From Clostridium carboxidivorans P7 (lineage in GTDB: Bacteria; Bacillota; Clostridia; Clostridiales; Clostridiaceae): a stretch of 64,000 bases of DNA. Below, piece after piece: positions 1-8,899 of this stretch; within the stretch, counting starts at the first letter, position 1, and the number at the start of each line of letters is the position of its first letter. The translations under genes were made by a program, and so were the position numbers. The stretch covers positions 5,668,881 to 5,732,880 of the forward strand of contig NZ_CP011803.1 of the NCBI RefSeq assembly GCF_001038625.1, written 5' to 3'. The notes below the pieces were generated by a model. That model saw nothing but the letters and a program-made list of their open reading frames with translations. It was not told the origin of the DNA and ran no database searches.

Positions 1-34
1 AAAGATAGGAGGAATAATCACCGCATAACTGTGT

Positions 35-496
35 GTGTGGGAACTACTTATGTTGATTTTAAAGAAGAAAAAGGGATTTACTCTCATTGAAGTATTATGT
101 GCTATTACCTTATTTTCAACTTTATTTATTACATGCTTAAGAACAGAATTAAATGCTTTAACTTTGGAAAAGTATAATCAAAGTATGAAGAAATACTTGG
201 TGTGTATGGAGTATATAAAAAATAACATGATCTACAATTTTAATTATAATGATATACAGAATTTAAAAGATCAAGGAAGATATTATTGCTCAATAAATAC
301 AGAGGAATTGGATAATATTAAAGGAGAAAATTTGAGTAAATTGTTTACAAAAAGTAAACCAGGAAATAAGCCTTATATGGTGATGAGCATAGATGGAGAG
401 AAGGTTTATAAAGTTAATTTAAAATTGTATGTTCAAATTCTTAATAAAGAAAGGATTATGGAGTGTGAATTCTATAAAGGAAAATATAAAAAATAA
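35..496 (+). CDS. Type IV prepilin-like protein (minor pseudopilin)
   Basis: A class III prepilin leader (KKKKGFTLIEV) is followed by a hydrophobic helix of about 20 residues and a hydrophilic domain. Prepilin peptidase would cut after the Gly and the helix would pack into a pilus or pseudopilus core. It is the first of six co-directional pilus-type genes. The start is uncertain: GTG at 35, ATG at 50 and TTG at 53 all precede the leader, and the AGGAGG at 7-12 is rather far from each. The 150-residue length suits a minor pilin. The globular part shows no recognised domain, so a PilV/PilE-like role is inferred from the leader and neighbours. Confidence 0.75.
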   Translation: MWELLMLILKKKKGFTLIEVLCAITLFSTLFITCLRTELNALTLEKYNQSMKKYLVCMEYIKNNMIYNFNYNDIQNLKDQGRYYCSINTEELDNIKGENLSKLFTKSKPGNKPYMVMSIDGEKVYKVNLKLYVQILNKERIMECEFYKGKYKK

Positions 497-965
497 AATA
501 TATGTAAAAAAAGGATTTACATTAATAGAACTTATGTTGGTGGTTTCAATAATAGGGATAATAACATCTGTTCAGGCAGTTGTTATGTTGAAGTATATGA
601 AAATTCATAGACAGGAGATAAACTCTATTAGAGAAGCATTCTATATAAATGAAGCTTTTACCATAATTCAGCATGAAATAGATAATGAAGGGTATGTAAA
701 AATAAAAAATAATAATGTAATTGTAATAACAAGAAAAAATGGAGGAGGATTTAATTATATAAGGACAAACAGGAATTCAGACATAATAGTAAGTTATTAT
801 TCAGAGTATTATTCTACAACAAATAATATACTAAAGAACGTTAAGAATTTTAAAGTTGAAAAAGATAGACATGTACTTTATGTATCCATAGAAACTAAGA
901 AAGGCAATGTGTATAGAAGATGTTTTCCATTAAAAAGAGAAGAAGATCAAAAGGGTTCATCCTAA
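465..965 (+). CDS. Type IV prepilin-like protein
   Basis: The N-terminus contains the prepilin cleavage motif KKGFTLIELMLVVS, with the Glu at +5 of the mature protein that is needed for methylation and assembly, then a hydrophobic helix. I chose GTG 465 because AAAGGA lies about 10 bases upstream and the leader is then a normal length. An in-frame ATG at 429 would give a 29-residue leader. Either way it overlaps the end of the preceding gene. The globular domain of about 130 residues is not recognisable. Probably a PulG/PilE-like minor pilin of the same pilus. Confidence 0.75.
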   Translation: MNSIKENIKNKIYVKKGFTLIELMLVVSIIGIITSVQAVVMLKYMKIHRQEINSIREAFYINEAFTIIQHEIDNEGYVKIKNNNVIVITRKNGGGFNYIRTNRNSDIIVSYYSEYYSTTNNILKNVKNFKVEKDRHVLYVSIETKKGNVYRRCFPLKREEDQKGSS

Positions 966-1345
966 TATATGTAATGTTCATAGTTAGTTTTTGTATTTTT
1001 ATAGCTTTAAATTGTTTTAAGTCGGAAGTTTTAATAAGACAAAATAATTTAAGTATGGAAAAGAAAATATTAAAGGTTGATCCTACTCAAAAAATTAGAG
1101 AATATATGCTTACTGATTTAGATGAGTTGTTATATAAAGATGTTAAAATGATAACAAATGATGAAATAAAGAACTATTTAAGCTCTAAGACAGATTCAAT
1201 AGTTCAATATGATAATTCCTGTATTAAATATGATAAAGATGATTATTTAGTAGTTAAGTATTATGTGAATAATAAGTTTTATAAAGAAGAGTATTATAAA
1301 TGTAAAGTAGAAAATAACTTTATTTTTTATAAGTTTATAAATTAA
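920..1345 (+). CDS. Pilus-associated membrane protein, degenerate prepilin-like N-terminus
   Basis: The protein starts with a basic stretch (KKRRRSKGF) followed by a hydrophobic helix of about 20 residues, the arrangement of a prepilin but with FILIY in place of FTLIE, so Glu5 is missing. Minor pilins of the GspK/PilX type at a pilus tip can lack Glu5. It overlaps the previous gene by 46 bases, which suggests translational coupling. The remainder is charged and has no recognised domain. PilX/GspK-like is the best guess from position and the N-terminus. Confidence 0.6.
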   Translation: MFSIKKRRRSKGFILIYVMFIVSFCIFIALNCFKSEVLIRQNNLSMEKKILKVDPTQKIREYMLTDLDELLYKDVKMITNDEIKNYLSSKTDSIVQYDNSCIKYDKDDYLVVKYYVNNKFYKEEYYKCKVENNFIFYKFIN

Positions 1346-1388
1346 AGTTTAATTATTCTTTTGAAAAAGGAGTTGGATTGAAAGAATT

Positions 1389-2147
1389 ATGAAAAGTGGT
1401 ATATTGCAAATTAATGAAAAAGGATTAATATATAAGGACATTATGAGTAAAAATCTTATAAGTAAAATAAAAGAAGGTAAGTGGAAAGAAAGCTTAGGTA
1501 TAGAAGGTAAAAATATAGATGATATTAAAATTGATTTTCACAGCAGAAATATTTTTATTATAGTACAGGGAGAGCAAATATATGTAAAGCTTATAGAGAT
1601 ACCAAAGGTAAGCAAGAGAAAACTTAATTCTATTATTAAAGCAGAACTTAAATATCATTTTAAAAATATAGATATAGACAGCATAATGTTTACATATGAT
1701 GTGTTTAAAGATAATGGGAAAAGCTTGGAGGTAATTGTATTTTGTTTAAACTGGGATAAGAATAATATTATAGAAAAATGTGTAGAAAAAGGTGCTAGCA
1801 TAAAAGGGGTGTACCCTATACAATTTTGTATTTTAAATAATTATAAAAAATTAATTAAGGAACGTGAATATGTTCTTACTTTTTTATATGACAATAAACT
1901 TTATCTTTTGGCTTGTATAGATGGAAAGATATTGTCTAATAGTGTTATTCAAGATTTTGATAAAGATAATTTTGGGATAATTATGGACAAATTTAAAGAA
2001 AAATGTGAAGCAACCGGTCTAATTAGAAACTTAAAAAATGTATTTTTTCTAAATTTACCTTATCAAGACATAGTACAAACACTTTCTAAAAAATATAATT
2101 GTAATGACCTTGGAACTATATGTAAAGATAAGCTGGAGGTAATATAA
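1389..2147 (+). CDS. PilM-like type IV pilus assembly protein
   Basis: A 252-residue soluble protein whose pattern (alternating beta strands, VYVKLIEIPKVSKRKL-type segment near residues 65-85, then a region on control of the ATPase fold) resembles the actin-like PilM/GspL family. PilM sits in the cytoplasm and binds the N-terminal tail of PilN. It lies directly upstream of genes with PilN- and PilO-like topology and has an AAGGAG site about 15 bases before its ATG. It is shorter than typical PilM (about 350 residues), as is common in clostridia. Assignment rests largely on gene order. Confidence 0.6.
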   Translation: MKSGILQINEKGLIYKDIMSKNLISKIKEGKWKESLGIEGKNIDDIKIDFHSRNIFIIVQGEQIYVKLIEIPKVSKRKLNSIIKAELKYHFKNIDIDSIMFTYDVFKDNGKSLEVIVFCLNWDKNNIIEKCVEKGASIKGVYPIQFCILNNYKKLIKEREYVLTFLYDNKLYLLACIDGKILSNSVIQDFDKDNFGIIMDKFKEKCEATGLIRNLKNVFFLNLPYQDIVQTLSKKYNCNDLGTICKDKLEVI

Positions 2148-2630
2148 GTGAATTGTGGACGCTTTTTACCTAATTGGTATTTGGAAAAAATAAAAATAAA
2201 GAAATTAAAAATTTTAAAGATATTTATTATTATGTTTTTTATTGTAGATTTAATACTTATAGATATGATAATGATAAATAGAAGTAAGATAAATACTATA
2301 AATGATGAAACTAATGAAAAAATTATTTTGTTAAAAGCAAATGCTGATGAAAAAGCTAAATTACATAGCAGCAATACTGAAACTTTAAATACATTTTTAA
2401 AATTTGAAGAGGATGTTTATAAAAATATTGATTTTAAAAGTTTAAATATAGAAAAAAGAAATATAGACATTAAATTTAATATAAATCCAGTAGATTTTGC
2501 AGCATTTATAAAAAAAATCGAAGATGCAAATAAATTTAATATAACATATGTTAATGATTCACATAAAGATAATAGTCCATCAGCCAGGAGTGACGATAAT
2601 TCGTCAGAAATAAGGTTACAGTTGAAATAA
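2148..2630 (+). CDS. PilN-like inner membrane pilus assembly protein
   Basis: A 160-residue protein with a short cytoplasmic N-terminus, one transmembrane helix at about residues 22-42, a charged coiled-coil-like stretch and a small C-terminal domain. This is the topology of PilN. The GTG start immediately follows the stop of the PilM-like gene, and GGAGG lies 8 bases upstream. PilN normally pairs with PilM in the cytoplasm and with PilO outside. Sequence similarity alone would not prove the family; the call is from topology and order. Confidence 0.55.
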   Translation: MNCGRFLPNWYLEKIKIKKLKILKIFIIMFFIVDLILIDMIMINRSKINTINDETNEKIILLKANADEKAKLHSSNTETLNTFLKFEEDVYKNIDFKSLNIEKRNIDIKFNINPVDFAAFIKKIEDANKFNITYVNDSHKDNSPSARSDDNSSEIRLQLK

Positions 2631-2648
2631 TAGGAAGGAATTGGAACT

Positions 2649-3062
2649 ATGAATAAGGAAGAAAAATATAAAGTTATATTAATTATGTGTTTTATATTTT
2701 TTATAACATTGTTAATCAAAAACTATTTTTTAATTAATAAAAGAATAGAATGTAATACAAAATTAACCAATTTAGAACAGGTGGAAAAAAATAAACAAGT
2801 AACTTATAAGAGAATTAAATGCAGCGATGTTATCAAGCTTTTACAGGATCAACAGGATGCAAGGGTAATTGAAATTGACAACAAAAAAGATGATAAAGCA
2901 TCAATAGTTAAAGTAGAAAGTAATTGGGATGTTGAAAAAACAAAAAATATGCTGAAAAAAATACAAAATAGAAATGGATTTATTGATGTAAGTAATTTGC
3001 TTATAGAAAAAGATGCTGAAAATAAAATAGTTACTGAAATAAATATGAAATTTGCAAAATAG
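2649..3062 (+). CDS. PilO-like pilus assembly protein
   Basis: A 137-residue bitopic protein with one hydrophobic helix at about residues 8-27, then a coiled-coil-prone segment and a small alpha/beta domain, as in PilO/GspM. It follows the PilN-like gene by 18 bases with a GGAAGGAATTGG-type ribosome site. It is the last pilus gene here; after it come 213 bases of AT-rich spacer with no gene before the aminopeptidase. The role is inferred from topology and position. Confidence 0.5.
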   Translation: MNKEEKYKVILIMCFIFFITLLIKNYFLINKRIECNTKLTNLEQVEKNKQVTYKRIKCSDVIKLLQDQQDARVIEIDNKKDDKASIVKVESNWDVEKTKNMLKKIQNRNGFIDVSNLLIEKDAENKIVTEINMKFAK

Positions 3063-3275
3063 AATTAAATTCAGTAATGCATAAAAAGCAAATATAAACA
3101 TTTAATAGTATTTGCAAATAATCACAAGTTTTGATAAAATAACATTGTCCACCAAGGCTTATTGTATTCAATAAATTTAAATAATATATGATAAGAAAAT
3201 AAGTGAATAATATTATAAAAATTAGATAAATTAGTAATATATTATACTTTAATTGAATTGTAGAGGGGAATTAAT

Positions 3276-4352
3276 ATGTTTGAAAAGAGAATAGGGGAAC
3301 TTAGAAAATTAATGACTGAAAAAGGTATGGATGCTGTTCTTTTAGTTGGGGATTGTAATAGAAACTATTTAAGTGGTTTTACAGGAAATGAAAGTTTTTC
3401 AGTAATAACTAATGATAAAGCATTTTTTATTACAGACTCACGATTTACAGAACAAGCAAGGCAGCAAGTTAAAGATTATGAAGTGGTTCAGTATAATAAA
3501 GGTACTTCTTTTCATGACTTTTTAGGTGAATTAGTTAAAAATAATAATATTAAAAAGCTTGGATTCGAAGAGGATATAATTTCAGTTGCTACTTATAATA
3601 TATATAAGTCTAAAGTTCAATGTGAGTTGGTTCCTATGGAAGGAATGGTTGAAAAAATAAGACTTGTAAAGGATGAATCAGAATTACAGTTAATAAAAAA
3701 AGCAGCAGAAATTGCGGATAAAGCTTTTGATCATATGCTTAAATTCATAAAAGTAGGAATGACAGAAAGAGAGATAGGTCTTGAACTTGAATTTTATATG
3801 AAAAAGTTAGGAGCTTCAGATTTATCGTTTCCTTCAATTGTAGCATCCGGTGTTAGATCAAGTTTACCTCATGGAGAAGCTACAGAAAAAGTAGTTAACA
3901 AAGGTGAATTTTTGACTCTTGATTATGGATGTATTTATAAAGGGTATTGCTCTGATATGACAAGAACTATAGTTATTGGAGAACCTTCGGAAAAAATGAT
4001 AGAAGTGTATAATGTAGTATTGGAAGCACAGGAAAGAGCTTTGAAGGCTTATAAACCTGAGGTACCTGCTATTGAAGTGGATGGAGTTGCAAGAGGATAC
4101 ATAACAGAAAAGGGTTATGGAGATTATTTTGGACACAGTCTTGGACATGGAGTTGGAAGACAAATTCATGAGGCACCTGTAGTTGGATATAGAAATGCTC
4201 AAAAGTTAAAATCAGGAATGGTAGTTACAGATGAGCCAGGAATATATATACCAGGATTTGGTGGTGTTAGAATAGAGGATTTACTTGTGATTACTGAAAG
4301 TGGATCAGAAGTATTATCAAAATCAACAAAGAAACTTATATGCATAGATTAG
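3276..4352 (+). CDS. M24 family Xaa-Pro aminopeptidase
   Basis: Cytoplasmic metallopeptidase that removes an N-terminal residue preceding proline. The N-terminal creatinase-type domain (about 1-125) is followed by the pita-bread catalytic domain. All five metal ligands are visible: D216 (LDYG), D227 (SDMTRT), H291 (GHSLGHGVG), E320 (DEPGIY) and E334 (VRIED). The length of 358 fits the family. AGAGGGG precedes the ATG. It is followed 66 bases later by efp, a pairing common in Firmicutes. Confidence 0.92.
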   Translation: MFEKRIGELRKLMTEKGMDAVLLVGDCNRNYLSGFTGNESFSVITNDKAFFITDSRFTEQARQQVKDYEVVQYNKGTSFHDFLGELVKNNNIKKLGFEEDIISVATYNIYKSKVQCELVPMEGMVEKIRLVKDESELQLIKKAAEIADKAFDHMLKFIKVGMTEREIGLELEFYMKKLGASDLSFPSIVASGVRSSLPHGEATEKVVNKGEFLTLDYGCIYKGYCSDMTRTIVIGEPSEKMIEVYNVVLEAQERALKAYKPEVPAIEVDGVARGYITEKGYGDYFGHSLGHGVGRQIHEAPVVGYRNAQKLKSGMVVTDEPGIYIPGFGGVRIEDLLVITESGSEVLSKSTKKLICID

Positions 4353-4418
4353 CCGTATATAATTACCTGAAAGGGTTATAATATAAAAATGATTAATAAA
4401 TTTTGGAGGGATACATAA

Positions 4419-4976
4419 ATGATATCAGCAGGAGATATAAGAAAAGGAACTACTTTTGAACAAGATGGACAAGTGTATACTGTAATAGACTTCCTTCATG
4501 TAAAACCAGGAAAAGGTGCAGCTTTTGTTAGAACAAAACTTAGAAATGTTAAAACAGGAGGAGTTACTGATACAACTTTCAATCCAACAGCAAAACTTCA
4601 AGAAGCTGTAATAGAAAGAAAAGAAATGCAGTATTTATATTCTGATGGAGAATTATATTACTTCATGGATCAGGAAACTTTTGAACAGATTCCTTTGAAC
4701 TATGAAAAAGTTGAGGAAGCTATAAAATTCTTGAAAGAGAATATGTTTGCTGTAATTAAATTTTACAAAGGAGAAGCTTTTTCAGTAGAAGCTCCAAACT
4801 TTGTTGAATTACAAATAACACAGACAGATCCTGGTGTTAAAGGTAATACTGCTACAAATGTGTTAAAACCTGCTACTGTTGAAACAGGTGCGGTAGTTCA
4901 TGTGCCTATATTTGTAAACGAAGGCGAAATGATAAGAATAGATACTAGAACTGGAGAATACATGGAAAGAGTTTAA
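4419..4976 (+). CDS. efp: Translation elongation factor P
   Basis: EF-P relieves ribosomes stalled at polyproline stretches by binding between the P and E sites. The 185 residues cover the KOW-like N-domain and two OB domains; the C-terminal signature IRIDTRTGEYMERV is complete. The tip of domain I reads HVKPGKGAAFVRTKL, so the residue at the modification position is a Lys. A TTTTGGAGGG site precedes the ATG. No modification enzyme gene is nearby. Confidence 0.97.
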   Translation: MISAGDIRKGTTFEQDGQVYTVIDFLHVKPGKGAAFVRTKLRNVKTGGVTDTTFNPTAKLQEAVIERKEMQYLYSDGELYYFMDQETFEQIPLNYEKVEEAIKFLKENMFAVIKFYKGEAFSVEAPNFVELQITQTDPGVKGNTATNVLKPATVETGAVVHVPIFVNEGEMIRIDTRTGEYMERV

Positions 4977-5015
4977 GGAATACTAATGGCAAAATAAATT
5001 TAAGGATGTGGTACA

Positions 5016-5387
5016 GTGAGCGATATTATATCAAAGGTAGCTTACCTTAATGGACTAGTAGATGGATTGGAAATTGATACCACTACTAAGGAAGGAAAAG
5101 TACTAAATGAGATAATAAATGTGCTAAAAGTTATAGCTGAGGAAGTGGATGAAATATCTGAATCACAAAAATATATGGAAGATTATATAGATGCTATAGA
5201 TGAAGATTTATCTATTTTGCAAGATGATATGTATGATGATGACTATGAATTATGTGAAGATGAAGGAGACAATTTCATTCAATTGAAATGTTCTAACTGC
5301 GGCGATGACGTTTATGTTGATAAAGATATAGTAAAACAAAAAGAAAAGATAACATGTCCTAATTGCCATAATTTAATTCCAACATAA
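5016..5387 (+). CDS. CD1247-type protein with C-terminal zinc ribbon
   Basis: A 123-residue protein with an acidic, helical N-terminal domain of about 80 residues and a C-terminal CxxC...CxxC zinc ribbon (CSNCGDD and CPNCHN). Clostridial genomes carry this architecture next to efp, where it is usually annotated as a CD1247 N-terminal domain protein. The start is GTG with GGATGTGG upstream. No function is known to me. It ends the efp transcription unit and is followed by a strong terminator. Confidence 0.8.
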   Translation: MSDIISKVAYLNGLVDGLEIDTTTKEGKVLNEIINVLKVIAEEVDEISESQKYMEDYIDAIDEDLSILQDDMYDDDYELCEDEGDNFIQLKCSNCGDDVYVDKDIVKQKEKITCPNCHNLIPT

Positions 5388-5423
5388 AGAATTCTTAAAT
5401 ATACAATGAATAAAATTATGAAT

Positions 5424-5465
5424 AAGACCATATGAATGTATTAAACATTCATATGGTCTTTTTTT
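5424..5465 (+). terminator. Rho-independent terminator after the zinc-ribbon gene
   Basis: A perfect 16-bp stem (5424-5439 with 5445-5460), a 5-base loop and a run of T to 5465. It separates the efp unit from the spoIIIA operon. Confidence 0.95.
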
Positions 5466-5535
5466 AAAATTATTTTACATTAATGTGGAATAAATTTGAA
5501 TAAACAAAAATAGAAATAGATATATAAGGAAGGAG

Positions 5536-6462
5536 ATGAGAAAAATAGACACGAAAGAAATTTTAAACATTTTACCAGAGAATATAAAGAATTTTATTAC
5601 AGAAGCTTCATTAAATGAAGAACTTCAAGAGATAAGAATAAGAGCAGACAAGCCCTTAGTATTGGAAAACGGGAAAGAAGAGATGATATTTAAGTATATA
5701 CCTAGTAGGGAAGACTTAAAGGCAATTGTACAAAGGATAAGCAACTATTCCATATATGCCTTTGAAGAAGAAATAAAGAAAGGATATATAACTATTAGAG
5801 GAGGCCATAGGATAGGAATATGTGGAAGGTGTGTTATAGAAAAGGATGAGGTAAAGACAATTAAAAGTATAGCATCTCTAAATATAAGAATATGTAGAGA
5901 AGTTATAGGATGCTCTGATCCGTTAATGGATTTTATTATTAAAAATAATAATGTGATAAATACAATAGTAATTTCCCCTCCTAAATGTGGAAAAACTACT
6001 TTAATAAGAGATATTGTAAGAAACATTTCTGATGGGATGAAGCAAAAGGCATTTACAGGTAAAAAAGTTTGTGTAATTGATGAAAGAAGCGAAATAGGAG
6101 CTTGTTACAATGGAATACCTCAATTAAAGCTAGGGTTAAGAACTGATATCTTAGATAGCTGCCTTAAAAGTCAAGGAATAATGATGGCAATAAGAAGTAT
6201 GTCTCCTGATGTTGTTGTATGTGATGAAATTGGAACCTATAAGGATATGGATAGTATTTTATTTGCATTAAATTCAGGAGTAAATTTAATTACTACAATA
6301 CATGGATATGGAATAGAAGATTTATATAAGAGACCAGTTTTTAAAGAAATTGTAGAAAATCAAGTATTTAAAAGAGCAATAGTATTAAGTAGCAATAATG
6401 GAGCAGGTACTGTTGAATATATATATGATTTTAAAAGTAAATCTATAATATGGGAGCGTTAA
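5536..6462 (+). CDS. spoIIIAA: Stage III sporulation protein AA, secretion-type ATPase
   Basis: ATPase of the SpoIIIA-SpoIIQ channel (feeding tube) that joins mother cell and forespore; it acts on the mother-cell face of the outer forespore membrane and resembles secretion ATPases of the GspE/VirB11 class. Walker A is SPPKCGKTTL near residue 150 and Walker B VVVCDEIG near residue 230. The length of 308 is normal. The AAGGAAGGAG ribosome site is very close to the ATG. First of eight spoIIIA genes. The operon is sigma-E dependent in Bacillus; I could not find a convincing sigma-E promoter in the 70 bases upstream. Confidence 0.95.
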   Translation: MRKIDTKEILNILPENIKNFITEASLNEELQEIRIRADKPLVLENGKEEMIFKYIPSREDLKAIVQRISNYSIYAFEEEIKKGYITIRGGHRIGICGRCVIEKDEVKTIKSIASLNIRICREVIGCSDPLMDFIIKNNNVINTIVISPPKCGKTTLIRDIVRNISDGMKQKAFTGKKVCVIDERSEIGACYNGIPQLKLGLRTDILDSCLKSQGIMMAIRSMSPDVVVCDEIGTYKDMDSILFALNSGVNLITTIHGYGIEDLYKRPVFKEIVENQVFKRAIVLSSNNGAGTVEYIYDFKSKSIIWER

Positions 6463-6463
6463 A

Positions 6464-6982
6464 ATGTTAAAGATTTTAGCATGTATTATTATAATAATTG
6501 CATCCACAGCAATAGGATTCAATTATGGGGAGGGTTTTAAAAAGAGGACAAAACAACTCAATGAGCTTCAAAGATGTATTAATCAACTTCAGAACGATAT
6601 GATTTATACGTTTACTCCATTACCAGAAGCTATTTATAACATAGCTGAAAAAAGCAAAGATCCTATAAAAAGCATATTTAAAGAAATTTCAAGTTTATTA
6701 TTTTCTAATGCTGTTGATAGTTCATATGATGCATTCTATAAAGTTTTTAAAGATAAAAAAGAAGTTTTAAATTTAAATAAGGAAGATTTAAATGTAATAC
6801 TGGATTTGGCTAAGACTCTTGGAGAATGCGATATAGATGGAGAAAAAAGAATGTTTTCATTAACACTTAGTAGTTTGAAAAAACAGCTTGAAGGTTCAGA
6901 AATTTCTATGAATAACAATGTAAAGATGTGCAGATATTTAGGATTTTCATTAGGTGCTATGGTGGTTATAATGCTAATTTAG
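6464..6982 (+). CDS. spoIIIAB: Stage III sporulation protein AB
   Basis: Membrane protein of the SpoIIIA complex, related to type II secretion GspF proteins. 172 residues with hydrophobic helices at both ends (about 2-18 and 155-172) and a helical middle. It starts one base after the spoIIIAA stop with GGGAGCG overlapping the end of that gene, so the two are probably translationally coupled. Confidence 0.92.
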   Translation: MLKILACIIIIIASTAIGFNYGEGFKKRTKQLNELQRCINQLQNDMIYTFTPLPEAIYNIAEKSKDPIKSIFKEISSLLFSNAVDSSYDAFYKVFKDKKEVLNLNKEDLNVILDLAKTLGECDIDGEKRMFSLTLSSLKKQLEGSEISMNNNVKMCRYLGFSLGAMVVIMLI

Positions 6983-7023
6983 ATTAGTTAAATATTCTTT
7001 ACTTGAAGAAGGAGGTTTTAAAA

Positions 7024-7221
7024 GTGCTAGACATAAGCTTAATATTTAAAATTGCAGGTGTGGGAATAGTCATAATAATTATAGATAAAGTTCTAGAGTC
7101 AAGTGGCAAAGGAGACTATGCTGTAGTAGCAAATTTGGCTGGTATATTAATAGTGCTCATGATGGTAATAAATTTAGTCAATAAACTATTTACTACAGTG
7201 AGAACAATGTTTCAACTTTAG
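7024..7221 (+). CDS. spoIIIAC: Stage III sporulation protein AC
   Basis: A 65-residue protein with two transmembrane helices, a small channel component. I chose GTG 7024 because a strong AAGGAGG lies at 7008-7015; the longer reading frame from TTG 7003 would begin inside that ribosome site. The resulting N-terminus (MLDISLIFKIAGVG) agrees with the family. A structured 90-base spacer follows before spoIIIAD. Confidence 0.93.
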   Translation: MLDISLIFKIAGVGIVIIIIDKVLESSGKGDYAVVANLAGILIVLMMVINLVNKLFTTVRTMFQL

Positions 7222-7224
7222 GAA

Positions 7225-7288
7225 GTTAAAATCCTAAATGGATTTTAACGGGTAATTTTACTGGTGAGAACAAGGAAAATTGCCCAGT
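7225..7288 (+). other. Tandem hairpins in the spoIIIAC-spoIIIAD spacer
   Basis: Stem 1 pairs 7225-7234 with 7240-7249 (10 bp, loop of 5). Stem 2 pairs 7250-7259 with 7276-7285 (10 bp, one G-U). An alternative pairing of ACTGG 7260-7264 with CCAGT 7284-7288 would exclude stem 2. There is no T run, so it is not an ordinary terminator. It may affect mRNA stability or the yield of downstream genes; the function is unknown. Confidence 0.5.
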
Positions 7289-7311
7289 GTTCAAACCGAA
7301 AGGAGGAAGCT

Positions 7312-7695
7312 ATGGAAATAATAAAAATAGTTACCTTTGCCTTTATATCTCTTTTTATAGTAATGATTTTTGAAAATAGAAGAAATGATTTAGCAATATA
7401 TGTGAGTATGGCTGTAGGAATACTTATTTTTCTATTTATGATAACAAAGATTACATCTATATTGCAGTTTATTCAAGAATTATCAGCTAAGTCTAATATA
7501 GATTTCGTATATCTAATTACTGTATTTAAAATACTAGGAATTGCTTATCTTGCTTCCTTTTGCAGTGAAATATGCAAAGATGCAGGTCAAGGCAATATAG
7601 GCACAAAGGTTGAATTTGCCGGTAAGATTTTGATTTTAGCACTGGCAATTCCTATACTTATGGCTGTATTACAGTCAATATTAAAGATTATGTAG
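7312..7695 (+). CDS. spoIIIAD: Stage III sporulation protein AD
   Basis: A 127-residue membrane protein with about four hydrophobic helices, similar in type to SpoIIIAC and part of the same channel. ATG 7312 is preceded by AAAGGAGG at 7300-7306, so the 16-codon upstream extension that begins in the hairpin spacer is not real. The stop is followed directly by the spoIIIAE ribosome site. Confidence 0.93.
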   Translation: MEIIKIVTFAFISLFIVMIFENRRNDLAIYVSMAVGILIFLFMITKITSILQFIQELSAKSNIDFVYLITVFKILGIAYLASFCSEICKDAGQGNIGTKVEFAGKILILALAIPILMAVLQSILKIM

Positions 7696-7704
7696 GTGTT
7701 TATT

Positions 7705-8868
7705 ATGAAAAAAATTATATGTGTTTTATTTATAATTTTTATTATGTGTTTTAATGTACAAGCCGCTGAAAATAATAATTACACAGAAAGCTTAAAAAAT
7801 CAAAGTCAAAGTGAAGAAGTTGAACAATTATACAATTATATATCCAATATGAAAACTAAATATGAAGTATTAAAAGATGTGGATGTAAAGGAGTATGTAA
7901 AGGATTTTATAAAAACAGGTGATGGAAAAATATCAACTAAAAAAATTTTAAATGCAGTTGGTAGTTATCTGTTTAGAGAAGTAATTGCTTCTTTAAAGCT
8001 TCTTGCTGTTTTAGTTGCAATAGCTTTAATCTGTGCACTGCTTACAAATCTTCAAAAGGCATTCAGCAGTGAAGATTTATCCAATATAGCGTATTTTGCA
8101 TGTTATTCTCTTTTAATAATAATAATGGCAAAAAGTTTTTATATGGGGGTGGATATTGCAAGAACAACAATAAAGGAAATGACAGATTTTATGACGGCAC
8201 TTATTCCAGTACTAATAATGTTAATTGCAAGTGTTGGGGGATTTGTAGAAGCAGCAGTAATGGATCCAGTAATTATAGGTACAATAACAATAAGTGCAAA
8301 TTTATTTATGAATGTCATAATTCCTGTAATATGTATGGCATTTGTACTTCAATTTGTAAATAATATGTCCAATGAATATAAAATAGACAAACTTACTAAA
8401 TTATTAAATCAAGTCACATTGTGGTCTCAGGGAATTATAATGACAATCTTTATAGGAATAATTACTATAAGGGGAATTACATCTAAAACTATTGATGAGG
8501 TTACTGCTAGAACGGCAAAGTTTGCAGTAGACAATTTTGTACCTATTGTTGGGAAAAGTCTTTCTGATGCTATATCTACTGTAGCAGGTTACTCTATATT
8601 ATTGAAAAATGCTTTAAGTAGTTTGGGGTTAATTATAATCATTATAATAATGCTTTTTCCAGTGTTAAAAATTTTAATCATGGCATTTATGTATAAGCTC
8701 ACAGGAGCTTTAATAGAGCCTATTAGTGACAGCAGGCTTGTAAATTGTATAACCTCTGCAGGTGATTCTTTGATACTTATAGCTTCTTGTCTTATAAGTG
8801 TTTCAGTTATGTTTTTTATAATGGTAGCTATTATTGCATCAGCGGGAAAAGTGATGATGGGAACATAA
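7705..8868 (+). CDS. spoIIIAE: Stage III sporulation protein AE
   Basis: Large multi-pass membrane protein of the SpoIIIA channel, 387 residues. A signal peptide-like N-terminus (MKKIICVLFIIFIMCF, likely cut after VQAA) precedes a soluble segment of about 60 residues and then seven or so hydrophobic helices. ATG 7705 has AGGTG at 7693-7697 at correct spacing; the GTG at 7696 is part of that site. Confidence 0.94.
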   Translation: MKKIICVLFIIFIMCFNVQAAENNNYTESLKNQSQSEEVEQLYNYISNMKTKYEVLKDVDVKEYVKDFIKTGDGKISTKKILNAVGSYLFREVIASLKLLAVLVAIALICALLTNLQKAFSSEDLSNIAYFACYSLLIIIMAKSFYMGVDIARTTIKEMTDFMTALIPVLIMLIASVGGFVEAAVMDPVIIGTITISANLFMNVIIPVICMAFVLQFVNNMSNEYKIDKLTKLLNQVTLWSQGIIMTIFIGIITIRGITSKTIDEVTARTAKFAVDNFVPIVGKSLSDAISTVAGYSILLKNALSSLGLIIIIIIMLFPVLKILIMAFMYKLTGALIEPISDSRLVNCITSAGDSLILIASCLISVSVMFFIMVAIIASAGKVMMGT

Positions 8869-8899
8869 ATTAAAAAACTTTAGAAGAAGGTGATAAAAG

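Noticed and set aside
7003..7023. TTG start for spoIIIAC at 7003
   Set aside because: It would place the start inside the AAGGAGG ribosome site; GTG 7024 fits.
8100..8363. Overlapping + strand frame within spoIIIAE
   Set aside because: Asn/Cys-rich shadow translation of a hydrophobic gene.
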